Shown in pieces: positions 38,401 through 45,421 of a DNA stretch of 64,000 nt. Positions within the stretch are counted from its first letter, which is position 1, and every line of letters starts with the position of its first letter. The notes under the pieces were generated by a model. That model saw nothing but the letters and a program-made list of their open reading frames with translations, had not been told where the DNA came from and searched no databases. Source of the stretch: Holophagae bacterium (GTDB lineage Bacteria > Acidobacteriota > Holophagae > Acanthopleuribacterales > Acanthopleuribacteraceae); NCBI GenBank assembly GCA_030429565.1, contig JAUIFE010000001.1:1426001-1490000 (forward strand), written 5' to 3'. The translations under genes and the position numbers were made by a program.

Positions 38401-39668
38401 TCGACATCGATTGGGAAGGTTTCCAAAGCGATACCTTCCGGCACCGCATTGTGCTGCCGACCTACCCATTCGAGCGCAAACCACACTGGATTGATCCGCC
38501 CAAACACCGCGACGCGGCCGGCAACGACGAGGACCTCAAACTCGAAGCCGACGAAATGGAACCAGACGACATCCCCTTGGAAGAGGAGAACTACCGTCCC
38601 AACGTCGACGTGCCCTACGTGGCACCGACCACACCGCACCAACGCATGCTGGCCACACTGTGGCAGGACCTGCTCGGCCTGCAACGAGTGGGGATTCACG
38701 ATGACTTCTTCGAATTGGGCGGCACCTCGCTGGTGGCGGTGCGATTGGTCAACCAACTGGCCAAAAAGCACAACCTCAGCTTGGCCAACCACATTGTGTT
38801 GCAACGGCGCACGATAGCCTCGCTGGCGGAAAAAATTGCGGAGAGCCGCGACGGCAGCCAGCCTGGCAACGAGGACTCACCGCTGATCACGATCCAGGAA
38901 GGCACCAAAAAAAGCATCCCCATCTTCATGGTCCACCCCATCGGCGGCGACATTCTTTTCTACCGCGATTTCTCCCATTACCTGGGCGCCAAACAAACGG
39001 TTTACGCCTTCCAGGCGCCCTCCATGCTGGGCAAAGGTGAGGCGATCAACGACATCAAACGCCAGGCCGCCGAGTACGTGGCCGAGCTGGAGAAAGTCAC
39101 CAAAGGTTCGCGTTTCATCATCGGCGGCGCCTCCTACGGCGGCTTGGTCGCCTACGAAATTGCGCAGCAGATGCACGCCAAAGGTCGCACGCCGGCATTG
39201 GTGATTTTGGTCGACACGCCGGCACCGGGTTTCATGCCCAAGAAAGTAGCGGGCACGGCCGAAATCCTGCACTACCTGCTGGGCGACCAGCTCAACTTAA
39301 ACCTCGCCGACCTGCAAGGCCTCGATCCCGAGGACCAGCTCAACTACATCAACGACAAAGCGCGTTCGGCCAACAACTTCTCGGCGCTACCGGACAACCT
39401 CGGTTTACCGATGCTCAACACCTGGATGGCGCACCAAGAGGGCATGCACGCCTACAAACCAATCGAGTACCCAGGTCGCGGCCTGTTCTTCCGTCCAACA
39501 GAGGCCATGAAACTCAATCCCCTCAACATGCACATCCCCTGGATTGAGTTGTTACCCAACGGCCTTAAATTGAAGCAACTCAAAGGCAACCACATCACCA
39601 TGAACTTCGGCGCCAATGCCAAAGACATGGCGCGCGAGATCCGCACCGAAATCAATTCCCTGAGATGA
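32403..39668 (+). CDS. Hybrid NRPS-PKS with a largely inactive C-A-PCP-KS-AT module, then active ACP and thioesterase
   Basis: The GTG start at 32403 overlaps the previous stop as GTGA, so the two genes are translationally coupled. The protein is 2421 aa. Residues 1-60 resemble the TubC N-terminal docking domain. Condensation domain: the catalytic second His is Gln224 (HQMVGDE at 223-229). Adenylation domain: the A3 loop reads TSKSGNRQLG (694-703), YGPTE is YSVKE, and the A10 Lys is Gln1030. PCP: Ala1087 replaces the phosphopantetheine Ser. KS: Cys1328 is kept but both catalytic His are replaced, by Ser1464 and Gly1504. AT: GNSTG with Ser1773 kept and HAFH at 1871-1874 kept. C-terminal ACP: Ser2109 intact. 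Thioesterase: GASYGG with Ser2244 and a C-terminal His2397, intact. The protein therefore probably receives the chain and releases it without adding a unit. Confidence 0.93.
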   Translation: MSVINLLSQLRSRNIKIWLEGDKLRLKAPKGQLTAELKTQLKDQKEALIAFLDNTGKTAVRAAKPAPEAAAPATAQPAKEEPPPEEPPSGEPLTREQAGLWVIRQVGLETAAHHAVFGVEIRGRLSPEFFEGMMAQVADRHPCLDNVFPMHDGLPYQTSSDDPKLSFCYRDLMILPASERTQQRDRILHNEAHRPFDTENGPLWRVALVRCEDYLYRLLVVLHQMVGDEISAQTAAIDLLRFYNAAVRKMPTPEGSLDQDYQALKDRREAFLSSDSHNDQHAFWREYLENRPKVFQMFCDRPRPTVQEFKGASLEIKVDASIAEALAGVAGEKGTDLPTALLAAYVALLHRYSGAGDFTIGLQRRMSIRDDFSNLVAPLSHYLPLRNRMHGIENFNQLLDYTHENVGKIDQHRDLYLEAYPDDFEIDWDFSRQPFFQVTFHYETPADLPTVVTDCELRSFFFETDNITCDLNLRIENEPDGMRAFFEYDDHLFLPDTIERMADHYLNLLTAIAGQPDGQIAKYPILSKAEYRRLVSEWNDNAVAIDPSLTIHSMIEAQAAATPNDIAVTSRTQQVSYAQINQRGDQIAAILRAKGVKSGDIVAINLELSIDLLATLLGVLKSGAAYMHLNPRFTKQHREEMLRGCKPNLTITTPEHRQQVADLTLCLFDELNQTPAPAADSPEQPAKSAYVMFTSKSGNRQLGVVKSHLAVCNRLLWLRQEFHLDNSDAVLLKSPFAFGISVLEFFWPLTCGARVVLADSDRLGDQRYLADIMQREKVTTVHFAPSQLDSFLLSAQANRSRYLKRVFCSGEQFGARLQQRFFKEFPESELYNVYSVKEATGPVTFSKCDPNNQRTVSIGKPIANTKIYLLDAFKQPVPIGVPADIYIGGTSMATEFLAADAEHQARFMNNPFDDGATLLYETGDVGRFLSDGQIEYLGTREEHAKVSGMRIDITDIEHCLKSHPDIQNAAVALRKQEDERTVLIACLETVRTTPPPSEELRTFLRKNLPAYMVPDTFTYLDELPVGSDGQVDRDALPMPGDFSQSDQREYPRSYSEVERVISRIWCEVLNLKEVALYDNFFEIGGTAMEMVQVYHKLPELLQKNLAPLDLFKFPTIHSLDLHFENQEDEQSFFKFKTDFQKEIGELQEQYNAQPGTNIAVVGMSCRFPGADSPEEFWQHLRDGKETITFFSKQELIEEGVDPELVEDEDYVRAQGILRDVKGFDTGFFGLTPREAQIMDPQQRVFLECCWEALERAGYCTQKYSKHIGVYAGVGFNHYLAQHLLAHPTLTDTVGIFPIIIANEKDSLCTRASYMLNLTGPAVTVQTACSTPLVSIHMACQALVNRECEMMLAGGVQFGYLQKTGYLYEPGMLLSPDGHCRPFDARAAGIVPSQGAGVVLLKRLDDALKDGDTIYAVIRGSSANNDGANKTNYTAYSTEGQQSAIQRALNTAGVTADSIGYVETSSGGSLSGDATEIESMTKIYGRHNDRHNYCAVGSVKSNIGGADTAGGCAAFIKTVLSLYHQKLVPTVNFEKLNPKIDLSETPFYVNTELRDWERTNGQPLRAAVSGFGLGGTNTHLILEEGPRPRQTPKTRPWQLLTLSARSTEALDNATDNLNTFLKNNPHVNFSDATHTLHVGREDFKHRRMLVCQSLNEAVLELDRKSERVYTSYQENEDRPIAFMFPGQGAQYTNMGDQLYKVELIFREEVDYCWERFGTKFPKLYESLSEKDRRARTSTIHQTDITQISLFILEYALAKLLMKWGITPNALIGNSTGEYVGACLAGVFTLDEALELLVARGEITSRLPPGEMIRVAMPESEMQALIHDNPELSLAAVANPNGCMISGTVGAIHDLLRVLKEKKVYTRRLFARHAFHSFMLDEHLADFREKIKHIQLNAPHNRIISTITGSWLTDEEATSHSYWARQMRQTVRFSRGIEVLLQDPDRILLEVGPDHSLANEAKQSNAKGRGHTILSTMRQPQEQDSDTHYLMTTIGRLWLNGVDIDWEGFQSDTFRHRIVLPTYPFERKPHWIDPPKHRDAAGNDEDLKLEADEMEPDDIPLEEENYRPNVDVPYVAPTTPHQRMLATLWQDLLGLQRVGIHDDFFELGGTSLVAVRLVNQLAKKHNLSLANHIVLQRRTIASLAEKIAESRDGSQPGNEDSPLITIQEGTKKSIPIFMVHPIGGDILFYRDFSHYLGAKQTVYAFQAPSMLGKGEAINDIKRQAAEYVAELEKVTKGSRFIIGGASYGGLVAYEIAQQMHAKGRTPALVILVDTPAPGFMPKKVAGTAEILHYLLGDQLNLNLADLQGLDPEDQLNYINDKARSANNFSALPDNLGLPMLNTWMAHQEGMHAYKPIEYPGRGLFFRPTEAMKLNPLNMHIPWIELLPNGLKLKQLKGNHITMNFGANAKDMAREIRTEINSLR

Positions 39669-39686
39669 AGGGCGCCCTAGCGCCCT
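39669..39686 (+). other. Hairpin after the NRPS-PKS operon
   Basis: AGGGCGC pairs perfectly with GCGCCCT (39669-39675 with 39680-39686) immediately after the stop codon. There is no T-tract, so it may stabilise the transcript end or act as a weak terminator. Confidence 0.4.
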
Positions 39687-39759
39687 GAAGGAGCGCGCCG
39701 GTTCGGCCGTCTGCGGCCACGCATGGGTGCGCGAGGTAGCTGGGCACATTTATGAGGAA

Positions 39760-39963
39760 AGGCGATTAGGCCTGGCTCCCCTTGGTTACGAGGTTCCGCC
39801 CGACGGAAGAAGCCGTCGCTCCGAAAGCGTGGGTCGTGTTGCCCCCTCTTTCGTTGGTGGCGCTTGTGCGCTGTCTCGACTCTGACGTGCCTCGACAGGA
39901 AGGGCGACCTTGCTTTTCTGTGTGATTTGCGGCCGCTTCCGCCTCGGAGGAAGTGGCGCGCGG
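39760..39963 (+). repeat. Dispersed ~203-bp non-coding repeat, copy A
   Basis: This 204-base segment is recognisably similar to 61679-61881 on the same strand and to 40246-40448 on the opposite strand. The best-kept parts are a core around TTCCGCCCGACGGAAG and the end CGGAGGAAGTGGCGCGCGG. Reading frames differ between copies, so it is not a conserved coding sequence. Origin is unknown; a MITE-like or structural-RNA element is possible. Confidence 0.75.
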
Positions 39964-40245
39964 CATGGGTCGTCTGCCGCCAGACGGGGTTGCGCGATGG
40001 GTTCGTGACGCGATGTTGTGGTCCCTCGATTCAAGCCCATTCCGCTAAGAAGAGATTTTTGTGGGCGCGCAGGGACGCTTTTGTTTTTAGCGAACTTGGT
40101 CGCGCGATGATTTACCGGCAGACAAAGGCGATCATGCGCCAGTGCTTTGGGACGGTTCCGGCAACCAAGGGGACCCAGGCCTGGTTGCCCCCCTAAACAC
40201 AAATCTGCCAACGCGCGACAATGTAAGGTAAATAAGCGGCAGATG
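39964..40245. other. Spacer between two inverted repeat copies
   Basis: About 280 bases lie between copies A and B. They contain a small inverted repeat (GGCAACCA near 40160 with TGGTTGCC near 40182). No gene is supported. Confidence 0.5.
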
Positions 40246-40448
40246 CCGCGCGCCAAGTCCTCAGAGGCGGAAGTGGCTGCGACAGGGAGCGCATGCGAGG
40301 TCGCCCTTCCCGTCGAGGCGCATCAGAGCCGAGACCCCGCCCAAGCGACCCCAACCAAATTGAGAGTCCATCTTCCCGCGCTTTCGAAGTAACGGCTTCT
40401 TCCGTCGGGCGGAACCGGTAACCAAGGGCGACAACGCCCAGCGCCTTT
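40246..40448 (-). repeat. Dispersed ~203-bp non-coding repeat, copy B (inverted)
   Basis: This copy runs opposite to copy A, so A and B form a large imperfect inverted repeat around a 282-base spacer. It keeps the GTTCCGCCCGACGGAAG core and a CCGCGCGCCA end. Confidence 0.7.
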
Positions 40449-40571
40449 CCTTTATAAATAGTCCCGGCAACCATGCGCCACCGAGTATGGAAGCAGACGA
40501 CTGAACCCGCGCCCCCCACCTTCCGAGGCGGAAAACGCCAACAAAGAAGAAGGCCGCTAAAGCGCCCTTCC

Positions 40572-41405
40572 TCAATCGAAGATGATGGTTCGGTTGCCGT
40601 AGACCATAACGCGGTCGTCGAAGACCAATTTGAGGGCCGTCGCCAGCGTGATTTTTTCAACGTCCCGACCGACCATCGCCATGTCGCGGGTTCGGTAAGT
40701 ATGCGTCACCGGGATCACCTGCTGGGCGATGATCGGGCCCGCATCCAGGTCGTCGGTCACGAAATGGGACGTGGCACCGATGACTTTGACGCCGCGTTGC
40801 CAAGCCTGTCGGTAAGGGTTGGCGCCGATGAACGCCGGTAAGAAACTGTGGTGGATGTTGACCAGACGATGGGGGTAATGGGCCACGAATTGGGGCGACA
40901 GCACGCGCATGTACTTGGCCAGAACAATGTATTCGGGCTGGAATGCATCCACTTTTTCGCGGATGGCCTCCTCGTGCGCCTCACGCGAGACCCCTTCGTG
41001 AGGTACACAGTGAAAGGGAATCTCGAACTTTTCGACCAACGGCCGCAACACTTCGTGGTTGGCAATCACCGCACGAATCTCGGCGTTGAGCTCACCTTCA
41101 TAGTGACGAATCAGGAGGTCGCCCAAGCAATGGGACTCTTTGGTCGCCATAATGACGATTTGTTTGGCGCGACGCGTCTCAACACGCACCACGGCGTCCT
41201 CGGGCAAACGCTGCTTTAACAGGGACACCAAGGTTTCGTTATCGGCTTCGCCGACCACCTCGGCGCGCATGAAGAATCGCTTTTCTTTGGGTTCAACAAA
41301 CTCGTTGGTACTCACGATATTCAGGGCTAAGTCAAAAAAGACGCCGGTCGTTTTATAAACCAGACCAACGGCGTCGGGCGCTTCTACCAATACAATACGG
41401 CGCAT
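40572..41405 (-). CDS. purU: Formyltetrahydrofolate deformylase
   Basis: PurU hydrolyses 10-formyltetrahydrofolate to formate and tetrahydrofolate, balancing one-carbon pools and feeding formate to PurT-dependent purine synthesis. The start is the ATG at 41405, preceded by GGAGG at eight bases; the 277-aa length matches E. coli PurU (280 aa). An N-terminal ACT domain (about 1-80, IVLVEAPDAVGLV) is followed by the formyltransferase fold. Catalytic Asn and His are in NIHHSFLPAF and the catalytic Asp is in GATSHFVTDDLDAGPII. Neighbours give no operon context: the next gene on the same strand starts over 150 bases upstream and the repeat region lies downstream. Confidence 0.94.
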   Translation of the reverse strand: MRRIVLVEAPDAVGLVYKTTGVFFDLALNIVSTNEFVEPKEKRFFMRAEVVGEADNETLVSLLKQRLPEDAVVRVETRRAKQIVIMATKESHCLGDLLIRHYEGELNAEIRAVIANHEVLRPLVEKFEIPFHCVPHEGVSREAHEEAIREKVDAFQPEYIVLAKYMRVLSPQFVAHYPHRLVNIHHSFLPAFIGANPYRQAWQRGVKVIGATSHFVTDDLDAGPIIAQQVIPVTHTYRTRDMAMVGRDVEKITLATALKLVFDDRVMVYGNRTIIFD

Positions 41406-41559
41406 CGTCGCCACCTCCACGATCACGATAAGTCCGAGCCGAAAGTAGGTGACGCCTCGGATAAAGGCGAGCATAACGAAAAAACCGCGATTGGTGAACA
41501 CAGGATGCAGGACCGGCCCCATTTAGCGCGCCGGATGTGTCGCGGGCCACCTCGCCCGT

Positions 41560-42396
41560 TTATTTTTTAGGTGGCGGAGTTGGCGCCGCCGGTTTCGGTT
41601 GCGGCCGGCTCAAGCGTTGATCGAGATCGTTGACATTGGCGCCGGTCGGCGTTTTGTACTGAAACTGTTCCGGCTTAAAGCTTTTCTTATCAACCATTTT
41701 GAGCGCAGCAACCGTTAACGCCATGTGCGCCTTCTCGCCTTTACCAATGCGCACCGCGCGAATTTGGTTGGTTTTTTGATTGGCTTCAATGCGCACCGAG
41801 GAAAAGTCAATTTTTGAACCTTCGGGATCGACCACGCCGAACTGGTGCCACATCAGGGAAGGGATATCGCTAAAAAGGGTAACCCAATCGCCGTCCTGCG
41901 CTTCAATTCGCCATGGAAACACGTTGAGGTACTGCATAATCAAACTAAGCGGATCAATGGCACCGGGTTTGCCAGGCATAAACGAGAGTTGGCCTTGGCT
42001 GTTGCGCACTTTGGCGATGTTCGTCAGGCTAATCGTCAGCACCTGGCGGCTCTTCAACCCACGAATATCGACGTCGAGCCACATTTTTTTGCCGTCGTGG
42101 ACCTGGGCGATATCGGTGGTGGGTTGGTTGGGCAACGCTGGTATTTCGAAATCAAGCGTCGCCGTCATTGCAAGGTGCATCGGGTCCTTGTAGGACACCT
42201 TGTTTTGCGTGATCACCTTAACCGGAATGCCGTTGTTCTCGGTGTGGAACAAAATATCAAAAGTGCCTTCATAGGCTTTGCCGAGATAGTGTTTTTTGAG
42301 GCGATTGGCCAAAGCCGTGCCATCCTCCATGGCCGCCAGCGGCAGCAACGCCGCCAAGAAAACAAAACTCCAAGCCGTCCAAAATCGTTGCCACAT
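41560..42396 (-). CDS. Secreted LolA-like/outer-membrane lipoprotein-sorting-type protein
   Basis: The ATG at 42396 follows GGGAG and gives 278 aa. A signal peptide covers about residues 1-22 (hydrophobic core FVFLAALLPLAA). The mature part has the alternating beta-strand pattern and features of the LolA/LolB-like fold (for example VHDGKKMWLDVDIRGLKSRQVL and repeated short strands), which in periplasmic proteins binds lipid or lipoprotein acyl chains. The C-terminus is a Pro/Lys-rich tail ending in PTPPPKK. No motif proves a lipoprotein carrier role, so the call is fold-level only. It lies upstream of purU on the same strand with a 154-base gap. Confidence 0.55.
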   Translation of the reverse strand: MWQRFWTAWSFVFLAALLPLAAMEDGTALANRLKKHYLGKAYEGTFDILFHTENNGIPVKVITQNKVSYKDPMHLAMTATLDFEIPALPNQPTTDIAQVHDGKKMWLDVDIRGLKSRQVLTISLTNIAKVRNSQGQLSFMPGKPGAIDPLSLIMQYLNVFPWRIEAQDGDWVTLFSDIPSLMWHQFGVVDPEGSKIDFSSVRIEANQKTNQIRAVRIGKGEKAHMALTVAALKMVDKKSFKPEQFQYKTPTGANVNDLDQRLSRPQPKPAAPTPPPKK

Positions 42397-42954
42397 AGAA
42401 GCTCCCTCATTCCCCAAAAAACGGTTGGCGGTGGGGCACCGACACCTTGACCACAACCCAAGTCCGCGTCGGTCATCGCCAGGCCCAAACGGTTTCGCAC
42501 CAGATCTTTGGCCAAACGTGTCGCAACCCATCACGGTTCGTAGGTTTGACTGTGCATAAAAGCACACTAAACCGGACGAAACGGCCTGTCAAGCAACGAA
42601 CCACCGCTTTGTAAGCGTTGCCGCATCAGGACTCGGGCCAGACCGATCCGCGCGCCTTTGCGGTGATCCAGCTTACCTGAGGCGCCTTTTAACCGGCTGG
42701 GGCGCGTCCCGATATTGAGCAGGTTCCGCGACGGTGTTATCTTCGCTTGTTTAACGACCTCAACCAAAATATGGCGCACGCCTTCCTTGCGCCCGATATT
42801 CTGTTTTCGACATTGACCCTTCTCCGGCAGCAACTTACCGCCCTTCAATCATATGTGACGATGCGCTGATTTTGCCCCCCTACCGACCCGCACTTATTGC
42901 GGGATGCGCCGCGCTACTTGGTGCCGGAACCCGGAACACCTAAAGGATTAATAC
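42397..42954. other. Divergent intergenic region
   Basis: About 560 bases separate the leftward LolA-like gene from the rightward secreted SGNH-like gene. A 93-codon minus-strand open frame at 42567-42848 has no ribosome binding site and a Lys/Arg-rich composition and is not called. Confidence 0.45.
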
Positions 42955-44733
42955 ATGTGGACTCTTCAATGCTCTAAGCGCGCACCGGCGCGGGCAGCCA
43001 TCACGCTCTGCCTAATGACAACGCTGTCTTTATGGGCCGCCGCACCGCAAGCCCGTGACGACCGCTTCACCCTAACCCGTGACACTGCTCGGGTTTTAAC
43101 CTTTGCTGAAATCCTTGCCAACGACAGCGACGCCGACGGCGACACCTTAACCATCTGGCTCATCGACGACTGGACTCACGGCTCGGCCGCCCTGGACGTC
43201 AACGCCGAAACCGTGACCTACACACCAAATACCGGCTTCGTCGGCGCGGCCCAGTTCACCTACCTCATCGATGACGGCGGCGGTTTGGGCTGGAACGGTA
43301 GCTACAGTTTTGCCGTGGTCCGCCTCGACGTAGTTGACGGATCAGATGGATCAGATGGCGGCGATGGCTCCGACGGATCAGATGGCGGCGATGGCTCCGA
43401 CGGATCAGATGGCGGCAACCCAACCAACACCCCACCCGAAGGCCGCAATGACCGCTTTACCATCAACCAAAACAGCACACTGGTGCTTAACAGCGCCGAC
43501 CTGCTCGTCAACGACATTGATGCCGAGAACGACGCACTACACATCGTCCTCCTCGACGATCCCATCAACGGCACCATCCAGTTTGATCAAAGCAACGGCC
43601 GCGTGCAGTTCCAACCCACACCCGATTTCATCGGCGGCGCACAATTCACCTACGCCCTGAGCGATGGTAAAGACGGTGGCGACTGGAGCCTCATGGGTTT
43701 TGCCTTTGTTCATATCACCGTTGTTGGCGATGACGGCGGCGACGGATCAGACGGCGGTGACGGATCAGACGGCTCTGACGGCTCCGACGGATCAGACGGC
43801 TCTGACGGCTCCGACGGATCAGACGGCTCTGACGGCTCTGATGGTGGCGATGGTGGCGATGGCGGTGACGGCTCCGACGGATCAGACGGCGGCCCCGTCG
43901 ACGAAGTGCGTTTCTACAACTTCGGCCACTCCTTGTTTAACCACGACACCCAAAACACCGGCTACTGGCTCGGCGCCCTTGCCGCCGCGAGCGGGACCGT
44001 TTCCGCCGGTAGCGGTCAGTTCGGCCAGCTCAGCTACCACGCCGTGCCGCCAATCCCCCAGATTGGCTACGCCACCAACGCCTACGATGCCTGGCCCGAG
44101 TTCCCAGCTTCCACCTTCGCGGAGCGCGATTTCACCCATACCCTCTTCATGCCCAGCAACTTCGAACAGGAGTGGTTAACGCCGGCACAGTACCTTGCCG
44201 ACACCTACCGCGTCCTCGACTTTGTAGAAGGCGCCGAACCCACCACCGACATCGTGCTTTACATGCACTGGCCCGAACCGCACATCCTCGGTCTCACCGT
44301 TGAAAACACCAATCAACTGAGCCGTGCCGATTTCCGTACCTACAACCAATACACGGCATCCGGCAATTACTTCGAATGGTTCCGCGTCTACCAGAACCTG
44401 ATCCAGAACCAGCGCCCGGCCTACAACTTGCGCACCATTCCGGTCGGGCCCATCATCGCCGACATCATCGAAACCCAAGCGTTCATGCAGGACGTCCAAT
44501 TCGCCGATCTCTACGTCGACGAAGCCCCTCACGGCTCACCAACCGTTTATTTTCTCGCCGGGATGATCTGCTACCGAGCCCTGTTCGGACAAAACCCCGA
44601 CATCAACTTCCAACCGCCACAACCGGACATTATCCCGGCCGTGGCCGAGAACTACGCGGCGTTGGTGCTGTACATTGAACAGCGTCTGGCCGAATATCAC
44701 GCCATGCCGAACGGCTTGCGCGTTTACCCCTAA
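42955..44733 (+). CDS. Secreted protein with two cadherin-like domains, Asp-Gly-Ser linkers and an SGNH-hydrolase-like domain
   Basis: The ATG at 42955 follows AAAGGA. A signal peptide covers about residues 1-28. Two similar immunoglobulin/cadherin-like beta domains follow (about 32-125 and 163-258), each with the LxNDxDxxxDxL signature and a TYTPNxGFxGxxxFTY-type segment. Each is followed by a low-complexity linker made of Asp-Gly-Ser and Asp-Gly-Gly triplets; the second is about 53 residues. The C-terminal 270 residues begin with a GHSLF block and contain DEAPHGSPTVYF, consistent with the Ser and Asp-x-x-His of SGNH/GDSL hydrolases. The likely role is an extracellular esterase or deacetylase on glycans, anchored or spaced by acidic, possibly calcium-binding linkers. 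The SGNH call is moderate. Confidence 0.65.
   Translation: MWTLQCSKRAPARAAITLCLMTTLSLWAAAPQARDDRFTLTRDTARVLTFAEILANDSDADGDTLTIWLIDDWTHGSAALDVNAETVTYTPNTGFVGAAQFTYLIDDGGGLGWNGSYSFAVVRLDVVDGSDGSDGGDGSDGSDGGDGSDGSDGGNPTNTPPEGRNDRFTINQNSTLVLNSADLLVNDIDAENDALHIVLLDDPINGTIQFDQSNGRVQFQPTPDFIGGAQFTYALSDGKDGGDWSLMGFAFVHITVVGDDGGDGSDGGDGSDGSDGSDGSDGSDGSDGSDGSDGSDGGDGGDGGDGSDGSDGGPVDEVRFYNFGHSLFNHDTQNTGYWLGALAAASGTVSAGSGQFGQLSYHAVPPIPQIGYATNAYDAWPEFPASTFAERDFTHTLFMPSNFEQEWLTPAQYLADTYRVLDFVEGAEPTTDIVLYMHWPEPHILGLTVENTNQLSRADFRTYNQYTASGNYFEWFRVYQNLIQNQRPAYNLRTIPVGPIIADIIETQAFMQDVQFADLYVDEAPHGSPTVYFLAGMICYRALFGQNPDINFQPPQPDIIPAVAENYAALVLYIEQRLAEYHAMPNGLRVYP
43737..43896 (+). repeat. Asp-Gly-Ser coding tandem repeat
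   Basis: The DNA is an array of 9-base units (GACGGATCA, GACGGCTCT, GACGGCTCC and variants), with a 27-base higher-order unit repeated around 43768-43830. A shorter array lies at 43327-43416. Unit lengths keep the frame, so slippage would change linker length without breaking the gene. Confidence 0.9.
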
Positions 44734-44740
44734 ACCAACA

Positions 44741-44775
44741 ACGGGTCGCATGGTTGCATGCGACCCGTTTTTTGA
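44741..44775 (+). terminator. Rho-independent terminator of the SGNH-like gene
   Basis: A 12-bp perfect stem (ACGGGTCGCATG at 44741-44752 with 44757-44768) closes a 4-base loop and is followed by TTTTTT. It sits between convergent genes and may work in both directions. Confidence 0.9.
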
Positions 44776-44779
44776 TCGG

Positions 44780-45391
44780 CTAAACCGGAGCCGCCGGCAA
44801 ACACAACAGTGTTTTGAGTTTTTCCGGCGCGGTACGGCGCGGATCGTTGAGGTAAATCTCGCGTGGATAACCCGTCTGCGTCAGCCCTTCGGCCGCCAGC
44901 AATGCCTCGAGACGGCGCCAGTTTTCGCTTTCCTCATCGTAAGGCCCCAAATGCAGCAATTGACCACGGCGATGAGCCGCTACCTCATGCCGGTAAACAT
45001 CGCGTACACGCGCCGTTTTGCCTTTGTCCACCAAGGCGGCGGCGGCACGAACCAAGGCCGCCTCCTCGATAAAGTCCGGTGTGCGAATCGACAAGCGCTG
45101 GTTCCAAGCGGAGCGATCGGTTTCCTCGAGGGGCGCGCCGTCGTCGCTCCACCACTCGGCCTCGAGTTTGCAAATCACATAATCCTGCAAACCGTCGGCC
45201 TTGCGCGTCATTTTGAGGGTATACGCCATTGCGTAAAGCGCCGCGACCGCCTCTTGGAAGGCCGCGCCGCCAGGCTCGCCGCGACCTTCGATCGCCACAT
45301 AAACAGCCGCACCGGCGTCTACCAGTCGCGGCTGTTTGGGTTGGACGTATTCCTGTTTAAAGCTCTTGAACAGATCCATTTTTTCAGCCAT
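44780..45391 (-). CDS. GyrI-like small-molecule-binding domain protein
   Basis: The ATG at 45391 is preceded by AAGGAGAGG, so it is preferred over an upstream ATG that touches the previous stop codon. The 203-aa protein begins with a segment (YVQPKQPRLVDAGAAVYVAIEGRG) typical of the stand-alone GyrI-like family, with paired beta-alpha-beta SHS2 repeats that bind small amphipathic molecules. It ends with LRTVREIYLNDPRR-like sequence (actual text TGYPREIYLNDPRR), common to the family. It lies 30 bases after the AraC/GyrI regulator gene and is surely in the same operon. A role in binding or hydrolysing a toxic compound sensed by the regulator is an inference. Confidence 0.8.
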   Translation of the reverse strand: MAEKMDLFKSFKQEYVQPKQPRLVDAGAAVYVAIEGRGEPGGAAFQEAVAALYAMAYTLKMTRKADGLQDYVICKLEAEWWSDDGAPLEETDRSAWNQRLSIRTPDFIEEAALVRAAAALVDKGKTARVRDVYRHEVAAHRRGQLLHLGPYDEESENWRRLEALLAAEGLTQTGYPREIYLNDPRRTAPEKLKTLLCLPAAPV

Positions 45392-45421
45392 CAGCCTCTC
45401 CTTGCTAAGTTCGACCTTCAT

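Noticed and set aside
39786..40256. Open frames across the repeat region as small proteins
   Set aside because: Copies of the repeat do not keep a common frame, and no ribosome binding site precedes the starts.
42567..42848. A 93-codon minus-strand open frame
   Set aside because: No ribosome binding site and a basic, low-information sequence; it lies in a promoter region between divergent genes.
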